Positions 25,403 to 33,580 of a DNA stretch of 37,899 nucleotides are shown in pieces. The translations under genes and the position numbers were made by a program. The notes below the pieces were generated by a model. The model was not told the origin of the DNA. It saw only the letters and a program-made list of their open reading frames with translations, and ran no database searches. Positions within the stretch are counted from its first letter, which is position 1; each line of letters starts with the position of its first letter. The DNA lies in assembly GCA_947461145.1 (NCBI GenBank), contig CANHJD010000008.1, forward strand, positions 1 through 37,899, read 5' to 3'. This stretch comes from Bacteriovoracaceae bacterium. GTDB lineage: Bacteria; Bdellovibrionota; Bacteriovoracia; Bacteriovoracales; Bacteriovoracaceae.

Positions 25403-26527
25403 CTATTCTAAAAATTCTTTCAGCGAAGTATTCGCCGACTCAATGTCATTAATGGACTTGATGTCGACTTCCTCGAGCTTTAACACCTTGGCAGTTGCAT
25501 CTTTTAGATTAAATTTCTCTTCAAGATAAAGTACGGCTTTGATACTTGAAAGCGCCACTTCCAGCTGCTGATCATCAGGCTCTTTGGTTGTCAATTTTTG
25601 CAAAAGCATACCGGGGGCAGCCATGGCACGCGCCCACCACTGATCTGAGCACTTACCAGATGCTTTAATAAGCTCGTAACTAATACCGGCAACCGGTAAC
25701 ATAAGTACAACCTTAAAAAGAACTGCAACTATATGGCGCAAGATTGGTGGGAGGTTAACTCCAACCGGTACCATCGTAAAAACTGCCGAAAATAGGACGA
25801 TAGAAATTAGGATAAGAAAGAAAACAAAACTTGTTCCACAGCGAGGATGAAGAGTACTGAACTTTCTAGCATTATCGATAGTAAGATCCATTCCAGATTC
25901 AAATGTGGCAATCGACTTGTGCTCAGCTCCGTGGTACTGAAAAACGCGGTAAACGTCTTTCATAAATGAAATACCCCAGATATAGCTAACAAAGATGATT
26001 GCCTTTACGACACCATCAACTGCATGAAAAGCAAAACTATCAAGAGTCCATTCATAGCCAAGTAAATTTCCAATTCCAAAAGCAGCCCAATGGGGAACAA
26101 AAACAAAAAGACCAATCCCAAAGGCAAAAGAAACTGCCATGGTTAGATAAGTTGCAATATCCACTTTTTCTTTTTTCTTTTGATCCGCTTCAAACTGCTC
26201 AAGACTCTTCCCTTTCTTAAGAGCCTTCTCTCTCTCCTCTTCGGCCATTGCAATATTAGCCGAATAATTAAGAGAAACAATTCCATTGGCCATGGTCTCA
26301 ATTAACATGAGCACACCGCGCAGAAAGGGCTTCTTTAAAAAATTTAATCTCTTACTGAGTCCATACCACTGGTCACGTCTTAAACGAATTGTTCCATCTG
26401 GCTTTCTTACGGCCACAACAAAAGCATTCGGTGAGCGCATCATGACTCCCTCAATGACGGCTTGACCGCCTATTGAGGTGTATTGTTTCGCAAGTAGAAG
26501 GGCAATTCGTTTTAAAGTTTTTTTCAT
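25403..26527 (-). CDS. DUF1385 (YqhQ-like) membrane protein
   Basis: 374 residues with the DUF1385 signatures: YTSIGGQAVIEGVMMRSPN near the N-terminus, RGVLMLIETM, FQYHGAEHKSIATFE in the middle, and LHPRCGTSFVFF before the later transmembrane helices. About five or six hydrophobic segments are visible. The conserved His/Glu/Cys cluster suggests metal binding, but no function is established. Its ATG overlaps the rho stop by one base (TAATG). The C-terminal ~60 residues after the last helix are acidic and cytoplasmic. Confidence 0.88.
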   Translation of the reverse strand: MKKTLKRIALLLAKQYTSIGGQAVIEGVMMRSPNAFVVAVRKPDGTIRLRRDQWYGLSKRLNFLKKPFLRGVLMLIETMANGIVSLNYSANIAMAEEEREKALKKGKSLEQFEADQKKKEKVDIATYLTMAVSFAFGIGLFVFVPHWAAFGIGNLLGYEWTLDSFAFHAVDGVVKAIIFVSYIWGISFMKDVYRVFQYHGAEHKSIATFESGMDLTIDNARKFSTLHPRCGTSFVFFLILISIVLFSAVFTMVPVGVNLPPILRHIVAVLFKVVLMLPVAGISYELIKASGKCSDQWWARAMAAPGMLLQKLTTKEPDDQQLEVALSSIKAVLYLEEKFNLKDATAKVLKLEEVDIKSINDIESANTSLKEFLE

Positions 26528-27774
26528 TATGAATTCAATTTATCCAAAAAGGCAGAATTTGTTTTTGTATCTCTAATTCTCTCAAGGATAAACTCCATTG
26601 AATCCATCGTGTTCATCGGATTAAGAACTCGACGAAGAACGAAAACTCTTTGAAGATCTTTATCCTTCATAAGAAGATCTTCCTTACGAGTTGAAGATTT
26701 GTTGATATCAAGACATGGGAAAACGCGTTTTTCCATAAGTTTTCTATCAAGTTGAATTTCAGAGTTACCAGTACCTTTAAATTCCTCAAAGATAACTTCA
26801 TCCATTCTTGAACCCGTATCAATAAGGGCCGTTGCGATGATGGTAAGTGAACCACCATTTTCAATATTTCGAGCAGCACCAAAAAATCTTTTTGGTTTAT
26901 GAAGAGCATTAGAATCCACACCACCGGAGAGAATTTTACCAGATGGTGGAACAACCGTGTTGTAAGCTCGGGCCAAACGCGTAATCGAATCGAGTAGAAT
27001 CACAACGTGTTGTTTTGCTTCAACAAGACGCTTTGCCTTCTCAATAACCATTTCTGCCACTTGAACGTGACGAGTTGCAGGTTCATCAAACGTTGAGGAA
27101 ACCACTTCCGCTCGAACGTTTCGCTTCATGTCTGTCACTTCTTCCGGACGCTCATCAATCAAGAGAACAATAAGTTTTGTATCTGGATGATTATCCGAAA
27201 TCGAGTTTGCGATATCCTGCATAAGCATGGTTTTACCAGCTTTAGGTGGGGCAACAATTAAACAGCGTTGACCAAAACCTTGGGGAACAAACAAATCAAT
27301 AATACGAGTCGAATAGTTAGTAGGCTTTGACTCAAGATTAATACGTTGGTTTGGGTAAAGCGGAGTCAAGTTATCAAAAAGAACTGTTGAACGATGTTGT
27401 TCTGGATCACGGAAGTTGATGTGATTGACTTTCAAAAGGGCAAAGTAGCGCTCGCCTTCTTTAGGTGTTCTGATTTGTCCTTCAATTGTATCCCCAGTCC
27501 TAAGACCAAATCGGCGAATCTGAGAAGGTGAAACATAAATATCATCTGCACCTGGAAGGTAGTTGTAAGAAGGAGATCGTAAAAATCCAAAACCATCTGG
27601 AAGGATTTCTAGAACACCATCACCATAAATTTCTTCGTTATCTTTAGATTTTTTAGTGAGAAGAGAGAAAATCAGCTCATGCTTTTTAAGGCCAGCAGCA
27701 TTTTCAATTTGGGCTTCTTCGGCCATCTTAGTTAGTTCTTCGATGTCTTTCTCACGCAACGCACTTAAATGCAT
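26527..27774 (-). CDS. rho: Transcription termination factor Rho
   Basis: Hexameric RNA-dependent ATPase/helicase that ends transcription. The N-terminal domain (ELTKMAEEA, then [16 protein letters not shown] and the OB-fold segment) binds RNA. The motor has Walker A APPKAGKT, Walker [12 protein letters not shown], the Q-loop region and [21 protein letters not shown]. 415 residues, without the large inserts of some phyla. ATG preceded by GTGGAG at good spacing. First gene of the operon through DUF1385, prfA, prmC, murA and the HIT gene. Tight gene packing with few intrinsic terminators is consistent with heavy reliance on Rho (inference). Confidence 0.98.
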   Translation of the reverse strand: MHLSALREKDIEELTKMAEEAQIENAAGLKKHELIFSLLTKKSKDNEEIYGDGVLEILPDGFGFLRSPSYNYLPGADDIYVSPSQIRRFGLRTGDTIEGQIRTPKEGERYFALLKVNHINFRDPEQHRSTVLFDNLTPLYPNQRINLESKPTNYSTRIIDLFVPQGFGQRCLIVAPPKAGKTMLMQDIANSISDNHPDTKLIVLLIDERPEEVTDMKRNVRAEVVSSTFDEPATRHVQVAEMVIEKAKRLVEAKQHVVILLDSITRLARAYNTVVPPSGKILSGGVDSNALHKPKRFFGAARNIENGGSLTIIATALIDTGSRMDEVIFEEFKGTGNSEIQLDRKLMEKRVFPCLDINKSSTRKEDLLMKDKDLQRVFVLRRVLNPMNTMDSMEFILERIRDTKTNSAFLDKLNS

Positions 27775-28010
27775 TTTGACTCCACGGTAATGTTAATTAA
27801 ATGTCTAGATATATTGGTCATTAGTTTTGAAATTTTTTGGGATTTTTAAATCTCGATTTCGAGAAATTACGCGAAACATTTTCTGATTGAGTTTATTTTA
27901 ACCTTAAACCTGAGGAAGTCAATTTATTGTTTATTTCAAGACTGAGCCTGCCAATAATATCAGTAGGTTAGACTGGGAGGCTCCATTATAAATGAAGCCT
28001 CAAGAATCTT
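27775..28010. other. rho upstream region
   Basis: A gap of 236 bases that should hold the rho promoter and leader. A small perfect inverted repeat (tctcg-attt-cgaga, 27851-27864) lies about 80 bases before the ATG; in other bacteria rho leaders are autoregulated by attenuation. No convincing -35/-10 pair was found. The distal end holds the hairpin listed separately. Confidence 0.5.
27977..28001 (-). terminator. Hairpin after the YHS-like lipoprotein gene
   Basis: GAGGCT and AGCCTC pair, then CAT/ATG pair after one mismatch around a short AT loop. It lies nine bases after the minus-strand stop. No U-run follows on the minus strand (CCCAGTC), so it may be a weak terminator or an RNA 3'-end stabiliser. 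Confidence 0.4.
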
Positions 28011-28325
28011 TTATCGAAGTCGATCTGAACCTTCCATCATCTCCCAATAACTATCTGCTTTTTTTATGTGATGATCTATCTTTGACATAAAGGTATCTCT
28101 AGCCTCAGCTGAAGAGAAGATATAATGCTTACCTTTGTATTCAAGATAATACCTGTGATCGCCTTTTACTTTAAGTTTTTTTGATAATCCCATGGGGCAA
28201 TAACCATCGTAACAAACTGCAGGTTTTACTTCTGCCTTTTGACAAGAGGAATTGTCTGAGCAGTTTTTCTTATGCGCACAGGAACCGAAAGTGACTAATA
28301 ACAGTAGCACTAATAGAATTTTCAT
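28011..28325 (-). CDS. Cysteine-rich lipoprotein with a YHS-like domain
   Basis: 104 residues. The signal MKILLVLLLLVTFGSC carries the lipobox TFGSC. Four further cysteines precede a segment resembling the YHS domain: CPMG, then VKGDHRYYLEYKGKHYIFSSAEARDTFM, close to the LEYxGKxYxFSSxE pattern of YHS domains in metal-handling proteins. A role in copper or other heavy-metal binding in the periplasm is plausible, but the usual DPVCGM motif is only partly present. AGGAG lies six bases before ATG. Confidence 0.75.
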   Translation of the reverse strand: MKILLVLLLLVTFGSCAHKKNCSDNSSCQKAEVKPAVCYDGYCPMGLSKKLKVKGDHRYYLEYKGKHYIFSSAEARDTFMSKIDHHIKKADSYWEMMEGSDRLR

Positions 28326-28393
28326 TATTTCTCCTGAGTTTTTTAATTAAGCATTAATTCTTGAAATGAAGTATATGCTAACTATCCCCTCAC

Positions 28394-28421
28394 TTGCAAT
28401 TTTTACAACATCAAATACAGT
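28394..28421 (+). promoter_or_regulatory. Possible sigma-70 promoter for the TerB-like gene
   Basis: TTGCAA and TACAGT are separated by 16 bases, about 30 bases before the ATG and upstream of the GGAAGG ribosome binding site. Both elements match the consensus only partly. Confidence 0.3.
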
Positions 28422-28451
28422 ATCTTAATAGGTATAAACAGGAAGGATAAT

Positions 28452-28934
28452 ATGCAGGACAGTAAATTTAATCTTTGGCGTGCCAGCTTTTCATTTTGCT
28501 TTGTAGATGGATTTATAGACGAAGCGGAGGAGAAGTGGATCACTGAAAAGATTAATACACTCCCCTTTACAACACAGCAAAAGAAGCAACTTATTATTGA
28601 CCTTAAGGCACCTCCTAAAGTTGCAGAACTACTCCCACTTATAAACAATGCAGTAGATAGAGGCTTTTTAGTTAACAACATTAGAATTTTAGCAAAACTC
28701 GATAAGACTCTCTCCCCGGAAGAGGAAGAAAAAATAAAAATTATTTCAAATGCAGTCCTTTCAAAAATTAATCTGGCCGAGCAAAACGAAATTATTAAAC
28801 AAGATGAGATTGCTTCCTATCATGAGGATGAGGTTTATAAAGTGCATAATAAGCATTCAACAGTTGAGGCCATCATTAAAAATCTGCAAAAAGCCTTGAA
28901 TCCCGGAGACTATAAGTTTCCTGATAAAGATTAA
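28452..28934 (+). CDS. TerB-like helical protein
   Basis: 160 residues, cytoplasmic and almost entirely helical. FCFVDGFIDEAEEKWITEKINTLPF followed by about 90 residues ending LAKLDKTLSPEEEEKI resembles the two-part acidic helix pattern of TerB/DjlA-like domains, where a D-G-x-x-x-x-E-E turn binds metal. The last ~60 residues form a charged tail. The ter operon partners are absent, so a link to tellurite resistance is not supported. GGAAGG lies upstream of ATG. It stands 39 bases before dinB, which has its own likely promoter. Confidence 0.6.
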   Translation: MQDSKFNLWRASFSFCFVDGFIDEAEEKWITEKINTLPFTTQQKKQLIIDLKAPPKVAELLPLINNAVDRGFLVNNIRILAKLDKTLSPEEEEKIKIISNAVLSKINLAEQNEIIKQDEIASYHEDEVYKVHNKHSTVEAIIKNLQKALNPGDYKFPDKD

Positions 28935-28939
28935 TTCTA

Positions 28940-28967
28940 TCGACAAGGTGTACCAAGTACGTAAAAT
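28940..28967 (+). promoter_or_regulatory. dinB promoter giving a leaderless or nearly leaderless mRNA
   Basis: TCGACA and TAAAAT, each matching the sigma-70 consensus at five of six positions, are 16 bases apart. Transcription would start at about 28973-28975, essentially on the dinB ATG at 28974. This agrees with the absence of a ribosome binding site before dinB. Confidence 0.45.
28950..28960. promoter_or_regulatory. LexA-like dyad GTAC-CAA-GTAC in the dinB promoter
   Basis: A perfect dyad with core TAC-N3-GTA lies between the proposed -35 and -10 of dinB. The LexA box reported for Bdellovibrio bacteriovorus is TTACN3GTAA (recalled). Here the core matches and the outer bases are G/C instead of T/A. 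The position is ideal for repression. Eleven bases are few, so chance is possible. Confidence 0.35.
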
Positions 28968-28973
28968 ATACGC

Positions 28974-30023
28974 ATGAGAAAAATCATCCACGTAGATATG
29001 GACGCATTTTTTGCTGCGGTAGAAATGAGAGATAACCCGGCCCTGAGAAATATTCCCATGGCCGTTGGAGGCTCTAGTGACCGTCGTGGGGTACTTTGTA
29101 CTTCAAACTATGAAGCAAGAAAATTTGGTGTAAAGGCTGCAATGCCAACTGCCCATGCTTTAAAACTTTGTCCCCATCTAAAATTAGTTAAGCCTAACTT
29201 CAGAAAATACTCAGAAGCCTCTCAAAAAGTCTTTCAAATCTTTCATGAGTTTTCGGAGTTGGTAGAACCAATGTCCCTCGATGAGGCTTACCTTGATGTC
29301 ACAAATTCTCACCATTTTCATGGTTCAGCGACACTTATTGCTCAGGAGATAAGAAGATTGATATTTGAGCGCACTCAGCTAACTGCATCGGCAGGTGTGG
29401 CACCCAACAAATTAATAGCAAAACTAGCAAGCGACATTAATAAACCGAATGGCATTTTTACTGTTCCACCTGAAAATGTAGAAAGTTTTATTTCAAAGAT
29501 ACCTATTGAACGAATTTGGGGTGTGGGTAAGGTGACCGCAAAGAAGATGCAGGAAATGGGAGTGAAAACTTGCCTTGATTTACAAGCCTTTCACCGCTCT
29601 CAACTCATTTTTAACTTTGGAAGATTTGGAGATTTGCTATTTGATTTTTGCCGAGGAATTGATGAGCGAGAAGTTGAGAATGAGTATGAAAGAAAATCTC
29701 TTGGTACTGAAGAGACATTTGTTAGGGATCTGGAAAGATTCGAAGAAATGAAAGATCATGTCAGGAGAATGTTTCAGGAAATTCAAGACGCCCTAAGCTC
29801 TTATGATGATAAGAAAATTAAGAATATTCATTTAAAAATTAAATACTTTGATTTCAAGCAGACAACAATTGAACGACAACTCCCCTTTCAAGAAGAGAGC
29901 TATCTCCAACTTCTAGCAGAGCGCTGGAGCCAGGATCCACGTCCAGTTAGACTGCTTGGAGTAGGTGTCAAATTTGAGGAAAGTAAATCTCACTCAGATA
30001 TTCAACTTCCTCTTTTGACTTAA
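28974..30023 (+). CDS. dinB: DNA polymerase IV (Y family)
   Basis: Translesion polymerase, 349 residues. Catalytic carboxylates are in HVDMDAFFAAVE (Asp8) and PMSLDEAYLDV. The finger and palm signature TASAGVAPNKLIAKLASDINKP and the helix-hairpin-helix region IERIWGVGKVTAKKM are typical, followed by the little-finger domain. The last residues DIQLPLLT fit the beta-clamp-binding motif QLxLL at the extreme C-terminus. No ribosome binding site precedes the ATG. First of three co-directional genes with ruvX and mltG. Confidence 0.97.
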   Translation: MRKIIHVDMDAFFAAVEMRDNPALRNIPMAVGGSSDRRGVLCTSNYEARKFGVKAAMPTAHALKLCPHLKLVKPNFRKYSEASQKVFQIFHEFSELVEPMSLDEAYLDVTNSHHFHGSATLIAQEIRRLIFERTQLTASAGVAPNKLIAKLASDINKPNGIFTVPPENVESFISKIPIERIWGVGKVTAKKMQEMGVKTCLDLQAFHRSQLIFNFGRFGDLLFDFCRGIDEREVENEYERKSLGTEETFVRDLERFEEMKDHVRRMFQEIQDALSSYDDKKIKNIHLKIKYFDFKQTTIERQLPFQEESYLQLLAERWSQDPRPVRLLGVGVKFEESKSHSDIQLPLLT

Positions 30024-30050
30024 GCAAGATCATTAAGTAAATAGTCTCTG

Positions 30051-30524
30051 ATGAATGAATTTCACCTCGCCCCAGAACATGCACTTAATCTAAAAACTAT
30101 CCTGGCCATGGATTTTGGAGAGAAATTTATTGGTGTTGCCACTTATTGTGTAAATCGAGATCCGTACCCAACTCCTTATGGAAGGATCGCAAACAAAGGC
30201 AAAGATCAAGTGGTTAAAGAATTGAAAATAATTCTTGATAATGAGTGTGTGGATCTCATAGTCATTGGTCTCCCCCATCTCGTGGACGGAAAAAAGACCT
30301 CCTCAACAGAAAGAGCTCAAAACTTTGTGAACATGATAAGAGAGCAAATTAGTCTACCGATTGAAGAGCAGGATGAAACTCTTTCCACCTTTGAGGCAGA
30401 ATCCCGAATGAAAAGCTCCCCTCAGTATAATTTCCAAGTAAATCTGTCGCAAATAGATGCCTTAGCAGCTTGTGTAATTTTAGAAGATTTTATTCGCCGC
30501 AAGAAGGACCGTCCTCATTTATAA
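30051..30524 (+). CDS. ruvX: YqgF/RuvX RNase H-fold nuclease
   Basis: 157 residues. The RNase H-fold acid is in AMDFGEKFIGVA (Asp21), the second in GLPHLVDGKK and QDETLSTFEAE, the third in SQIDALAACVILEDF, the order seen in YqgF. The family processes the 5' end of pre-16S rRNA and has been proposed as a Holliday junction resolvase. The N-terminal ~15 residues before the fold are longer than usual. No strong ribosome binding site. 27 bases after dinB and nine before mltG. Confidence 0.93.
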   Translation: MNEFHLAPEHALNLKTILAMDFGEKFIGVATYCVNRDPYPTPYGRIANKGKDQVVKELKIILDNECVDLIVIGLPHLVDGKKTSSTERAQNFVNMIREQISLPIEEQDETLSTFEAESRMKSSPQYNFQVNLSQIDALAACVILEDFIRRKKDRPHL

Positions 30525-30533
30525 TATGAGGAT

Positions 30534-31559
30534 ATGATTAAAAAACTCCTCGTCGCATTTACTATAATATCCCTTATCACCATTGGGTCAGTTGGTACTT
30601 ATGTTACCAGCTATCTTAATAAAACTTATGATGGTGATAACATGAATTTTGTTGTCGAGAATGGAGATACGTTTGGAAAAATTAACCAGAGACTTTTTAA
30701 TCAAGGATTAATATCCAACACCCGATTCTTTCATTACTTGGCAAAATATAAAAAAGTTATGACTAAATTCAAGGCCGGCAGTTACACCATCGCCAAGGGG
30801 TCAACAATGTCGGATGTATTAAATACACTTGTTTATGGACAGGCCAATTTAACAAGCATCACAATTCCTGAGGGAAAAAATATGTATGAAGTCGCCAAGC
30901 TTCTAGAAGCTGCTGGTGTAACAAAGGAAAAAGATTTTTTAGAGATCATTCAAAATCGTGAATTTATTTCTCAATTTAACATCTCTGCAGATTCTCTTGA
31001 AGGCTACCTCTATCCCGAGACCTATCGTTTTGTCCCAAACTCTACCGCCAAGCTCGTTGCAAAAACAATGCTCGACCTATTTAATAAAAAGACCGAACAA
31101 ATTAATTTCAGTCATCCATTTCTGGATAAACACCAAGTGATTATCTTGGCTTCGATGGTGGAAAAAGAAACTGGTGCAAAAACGGAGAGGCCTTCAATTG
31201 CTGGGGTCTTTACCAATCGATTGAAAAAGAGAATGCGTCTAGAATCTGACCCGACTACAATCTATGGAATCTGGAGTCGCTACGCGGGGAACATAAAAAA
31301 ATCTGATCTTTTAGAAGTAACCCCTTACAACACATATAAAATACCTGCTCTACCAAAAGGACCAATTTCAAACCCAAGTCTTGAGGCGATTCAGGCAGTA
31401 TTATCCCCTGAAAACCATGAGTTTTTATTTTTTGTTAGTAGAAATGATGGAACACATGTTTTTACAAAAAACTATGGCGAGCACGTTCAAGCGGTAGACA
31501 GTTTCCAAAAAAATTCAGGAGCTAGAAAGGGCAAGAGCTGGCGAGATTTAAAGCAATGA
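30534..31559 (+). CDS. mltG: Endolytic murein transglycosylase MltG
   Basis: Inner-membrane enzyme that cleaves nascent peptidoglycan and may set glycan strand length. One N-terminal transmembrane helix is followed by a LysM-like subdomain (FVVENGDTFGKINQRLFNQGLI) and the YceG catalytic domain with the essential Glu in ILASMVEKETG, then LESDPTTIYG and NTYKIPALPKGPISNPS. 341 residues is normal. GAGG is very close to the ATG. ruvX-mltG adjacency is common in bacteria. The stop overlaps the convergent protease-like gene by 12 bases. Confidence 0.97.
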   Translation: MIKKLLVAFTIISLITIGSVGTYVTSYLNKTYDGDNMNFVVENGDTFGKINQRLFNQGLISNTRFFHYLAKYKKVMTKFKAGSYTIAKGSTMSDVLNTLVYGQANLTSITIPEGKNMYEVAKLLEAAGVTKEKDFLEIIQNREFISQFNISADSLEGYLYPETYRFVPNSTAKLVAKTMLDLFNKKTEQINFSHPFLDKHQVIILASMVEKETGAKTERPSIAGVFTNRLKKRMRLESDPTTIYGIWSRYAGNIKKSDLLEVTPYNTYKIPALPKGPISNPSLEAIQAVLSPENHEFLFFVSRNDGTHVFTKNYGEHVQAVDSFQKNSGARKGKSWRDLKQ

Positions 31560-32879
31560 TCCGCAACTCTCAGTAAGATTCGAATAAGTTGATGTTGGAC
31601 CTTCGGCCCACATAAATACTGTTGCCTGGCGGCTAGAGCGTAAAATACTTGGTTTAAATTGAAAATTTGTTGGAATTTGCTCTTTCACGATTTCATCTGC
31701 AACCATTCTGCCATACTCATTCATTGATTTTTTTAAAATCATATCTGGAAGCTCAATGTTAAATGTGAAGGGCTTAGAACTGTTGAACTCTCCAATCCAT
31801 TTTGAGACATTTTTAAAACATTTAGGATAGATCTCAACTTGATGAGAGTCCCCAGAAGGAGTCAATTTTACTGATAGTTTCAAATAACGATTTTTTTCAT
31901 TTAATGCGTACTCTATCTTATTAATAGATGCCTTGAAGAGATTGGCCTCATTAACCATTTCTCTTCTCGCAAAGTCATATGAGCTATAATCTAAGACCTT
32001 GCCACATTCACTTTCACTAGCAACTTCCAACTCTGGTATGGTTGGAGCACAAGCATAATTGGAAGAATAAATCATTTTCTTCAGAGGCTTGGCGAGAAAT
32101 TCAAAAGATGCAAACTCGCTAATATCTCTATTTTCAACGGATTTTGAAACAATTCCTCTTACTTTACCCCGATAATCCAAGATTGGTGAGCCACCATTAC
32201 CAGAATTAAACTCGCAACCCGCCATAATCATAACGGGTGAGTATTCATTATTTGCAAGTGGATTAAAATAAGAATTATGGACGGACTGACAATTCTCTTT
32301 TTTACGAATTATACCTTGGTGATCATCAATCTGGTCAATTCCCCAAATATAAAATTGGTCCATGTCGGCCATTCCACTTCGACTTGGAAGAAGAAATCTT
32401 GATCGATCAAACTCTTCAATTTCTAGGTAGGCCACATCACTTCGCCAAAGGAAGGGTTCTCTTGAGTCAATTTCTGATGCCTCAAGTATTCTTTTGCAAG
32501 CAACTCTCTGAGGCTTTTCATTTGTACGAGCAAAAAAGAAAAAAACATCCCTATTACAAGGCAAATCTTTGGATCTCAAAGTTTCTGGAAGACAACTACT
32601 CGCAGTTACAATTGTATTCTTTGCAGTCAAAAATCCAGTGCAAAATTTTAATCTGTCTTTATGAACGACAGCCACCTTGGCCAAATAGCTTGGGCAGCTT
32701 TGAGTTGATTCACAATACAGCTCTTGTTTACTTAGTTCAGCTTCCAAAGCACTCATTTCAATCGTCGTTTCTTCTTGTGATTGTCCTTTCTTTTCAATCG
32801 CTTTTTTTCCGCAGGAGACAGTTATAATCACCACAAATGAAAGTACTGAATATTTTGAAATGGGTAACTTTAAACGCAT
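31548..32879 (-). CDS. Trypsin-fold lipoprotein lacking catalytic His and Ser (pseudoprotease)
   Basis: 443 residues. The signal peptide ends with the lipobox ITVSC (Cys23). Residues ~65-270 follow the trypsin/V8-like layout: CTGFLTAKNTIVTASSC where TAAHC is expected (Ser95 replaces His), RSDVAYLEI with the catalytic Asp kept (Asp148), and SGNGGSPILDYRGKVRGIVS where GNSGSP is expected (Gly229 replaces the nucleophile Ser). An unrecognised beta-rich domain of about 170 residues follows. The frame is intact, so it is not a decayed gene. It may act as a binding protein or protease decoy at the outer membrane (inference). Its ATG overlaps the flavin reductase stop (TGATG). Confidence 0.75.
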   Translation of the reverse strand: MRLKLPISKYSVLSFVVIITVSCGKKAIEKKGQSQEETTIEMSALEAELSKQELYCESTQSCPSYLAKVAVVHKDRLKFCTGFLTAKNTIVTASSCLPETLRSKDLPCNRDVFFFFARTNEKPQRVACKRILEASEIDSREPFLWRSDVAYLEIEEFDRSRFLLPSRSGMADMDQFYIWGIDQIDDHQGIIRKKENCQSVHNSYFNPLANNEYSPVMIMAGCEFNSGNGGSPILDYRGKVRGIVSKSVENRDISEFASFEFLAKPLKKMIYSSNYACAPTIPELEVASESECGKVLDYSSYDFARREMVNEANLFKASINKIEYALNEKNRYLKLSVKLTPSGDSHQVEIYPKCFKNVSKWIGEFNSSKPFTFNIELPDMILKKSMNEYGRMVADEIVKEQIPTNFQFKPSILRSSRQATVFMWAEGPTSTYSNLTESCGSLL

Positions 32880-33361
32880 CAGTAATCAGCTCCCGACTTC
32901 CGAATGTGAACCATTGGTTTACTTTCAGCATTCATTAAATGAGAGGCCTTAACTTCAGCAAAAATTATTTCATGATCACCAGGTGTAGAAGAACTAACCA
33001 TGACACATTCAATAGCCGCTTTTGCTTGATCGATAATTAGTCCGTTAAATTCGCCTAAATGATTTGGAATTTCTTTAAATGGATTCTGGGCAGGATCATA
33101 ACCTTTCCAAAAGTGCTTTAAAAATGTCTTATCATGGTCACCAACAACGTTAACACAAAATGGGTGCCCAGCTTTTATTAGGTCATAGGCCGGACGACCT
33201 GGCTTTATGGCCATGGCTATGAGAAGAGGGTTAAATGAAATTTGTTGTACCCAGCTGGCCAAATACCCATCGCTTGCTTGAGTCTTTGGATCGTAGACAG
33301 AAACTATAAAAAGGCCCGAAGGTATTAACCCAACAGAAGCAGCCTTATCGCTTTGCAACAT
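32879..33361 (-). CDS. Flavin reductase-like FMN-binding protein
   Basis: 160 residues of the flavin reductase-like split-barrel fold: VGLIPSGLFIVSVYD, then GYLASWVQQISFNPLLIAMAIKPGRPAYDLIKAGHPFCVNVVG, and a GDHEIIFAEV strand near the end, the usual GDH-x-I/L-x-x-G/A-E-V motif. Such proteins bind FMN and reduce it with NAD(P)H or act as small flavoproteins. GAGG precedes the ATG at 33361. The gene overlaps the lipoprotein by one base, though no functional link is evident. Confidence 0.87.
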   Translation of the reverse strand: MLQSDKAASVGLIPSGLFIVSVYDPKTQASDGYLASWVQQISFNPLLIAMAIKPGRPAYDLIKAGHPFCVNVVGDHDKTFLKHFWKGYDPAQNPFKEIPNHLGEFNGLIIDQAKAAIECVMVSSSTPGDHEIIFAEVKASHLMNAESKPMVHIRKSGADY

Positions 33362-33580
33362 AAATCCTCGATTTCTCTAAGGTCATATTTCACCTTAACG
33401 AGACCCAACCATATTTGTCAAATTCGCCCCAAGAAATATGTTAAAAATGGGGACTTTTTTCAAACTTTTGGTCAAAACTTGCCGATAGGTATCCTCACTT
33501 GAGTCAAAGACACCCTTGACCTTAAAATATAGTAAGTGGTTATTGACTCTTTATTAGTGCCACCCCAATAGGAGGATTCT
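33362..33580. other. Divergent intergenic region upstream of the dksA-like gene
   Basis: A 219-base gap between the flavin reductase gene (-) and the DksA relative (+). The right half has three TTGA[GC] words and a seven-base inverted repeat GAGTCAA (33501-33507)/TTGACTC (33543-33549), but no clear -35/-10 pair could be assigned. An imperfect ccccA...Tgggg pairing near 33430 is followed by ACTTTTTT but has a 16-base loop. Confidence 0.4.

Noticed and set aside
28452-28934. Tellurite resistance function for the TerB-like protein
   Set aside because: No terC, terD or terZ neighbour is present, and the fold alone does not show resistance.
31548-32879. Calling the trypsin-like gene a pseudogene
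   Set aside because: The frame, signal peptide and lipobox are intact; only catalytic residues differ, so it is probably a functional non-enzyme.
33410-33460. Terminator-like ccccA...Tgggg followed by T-run in the divergent region
   Set aside because: Only five base pairs around a 16-base loop, and no gene on that strand ends there.
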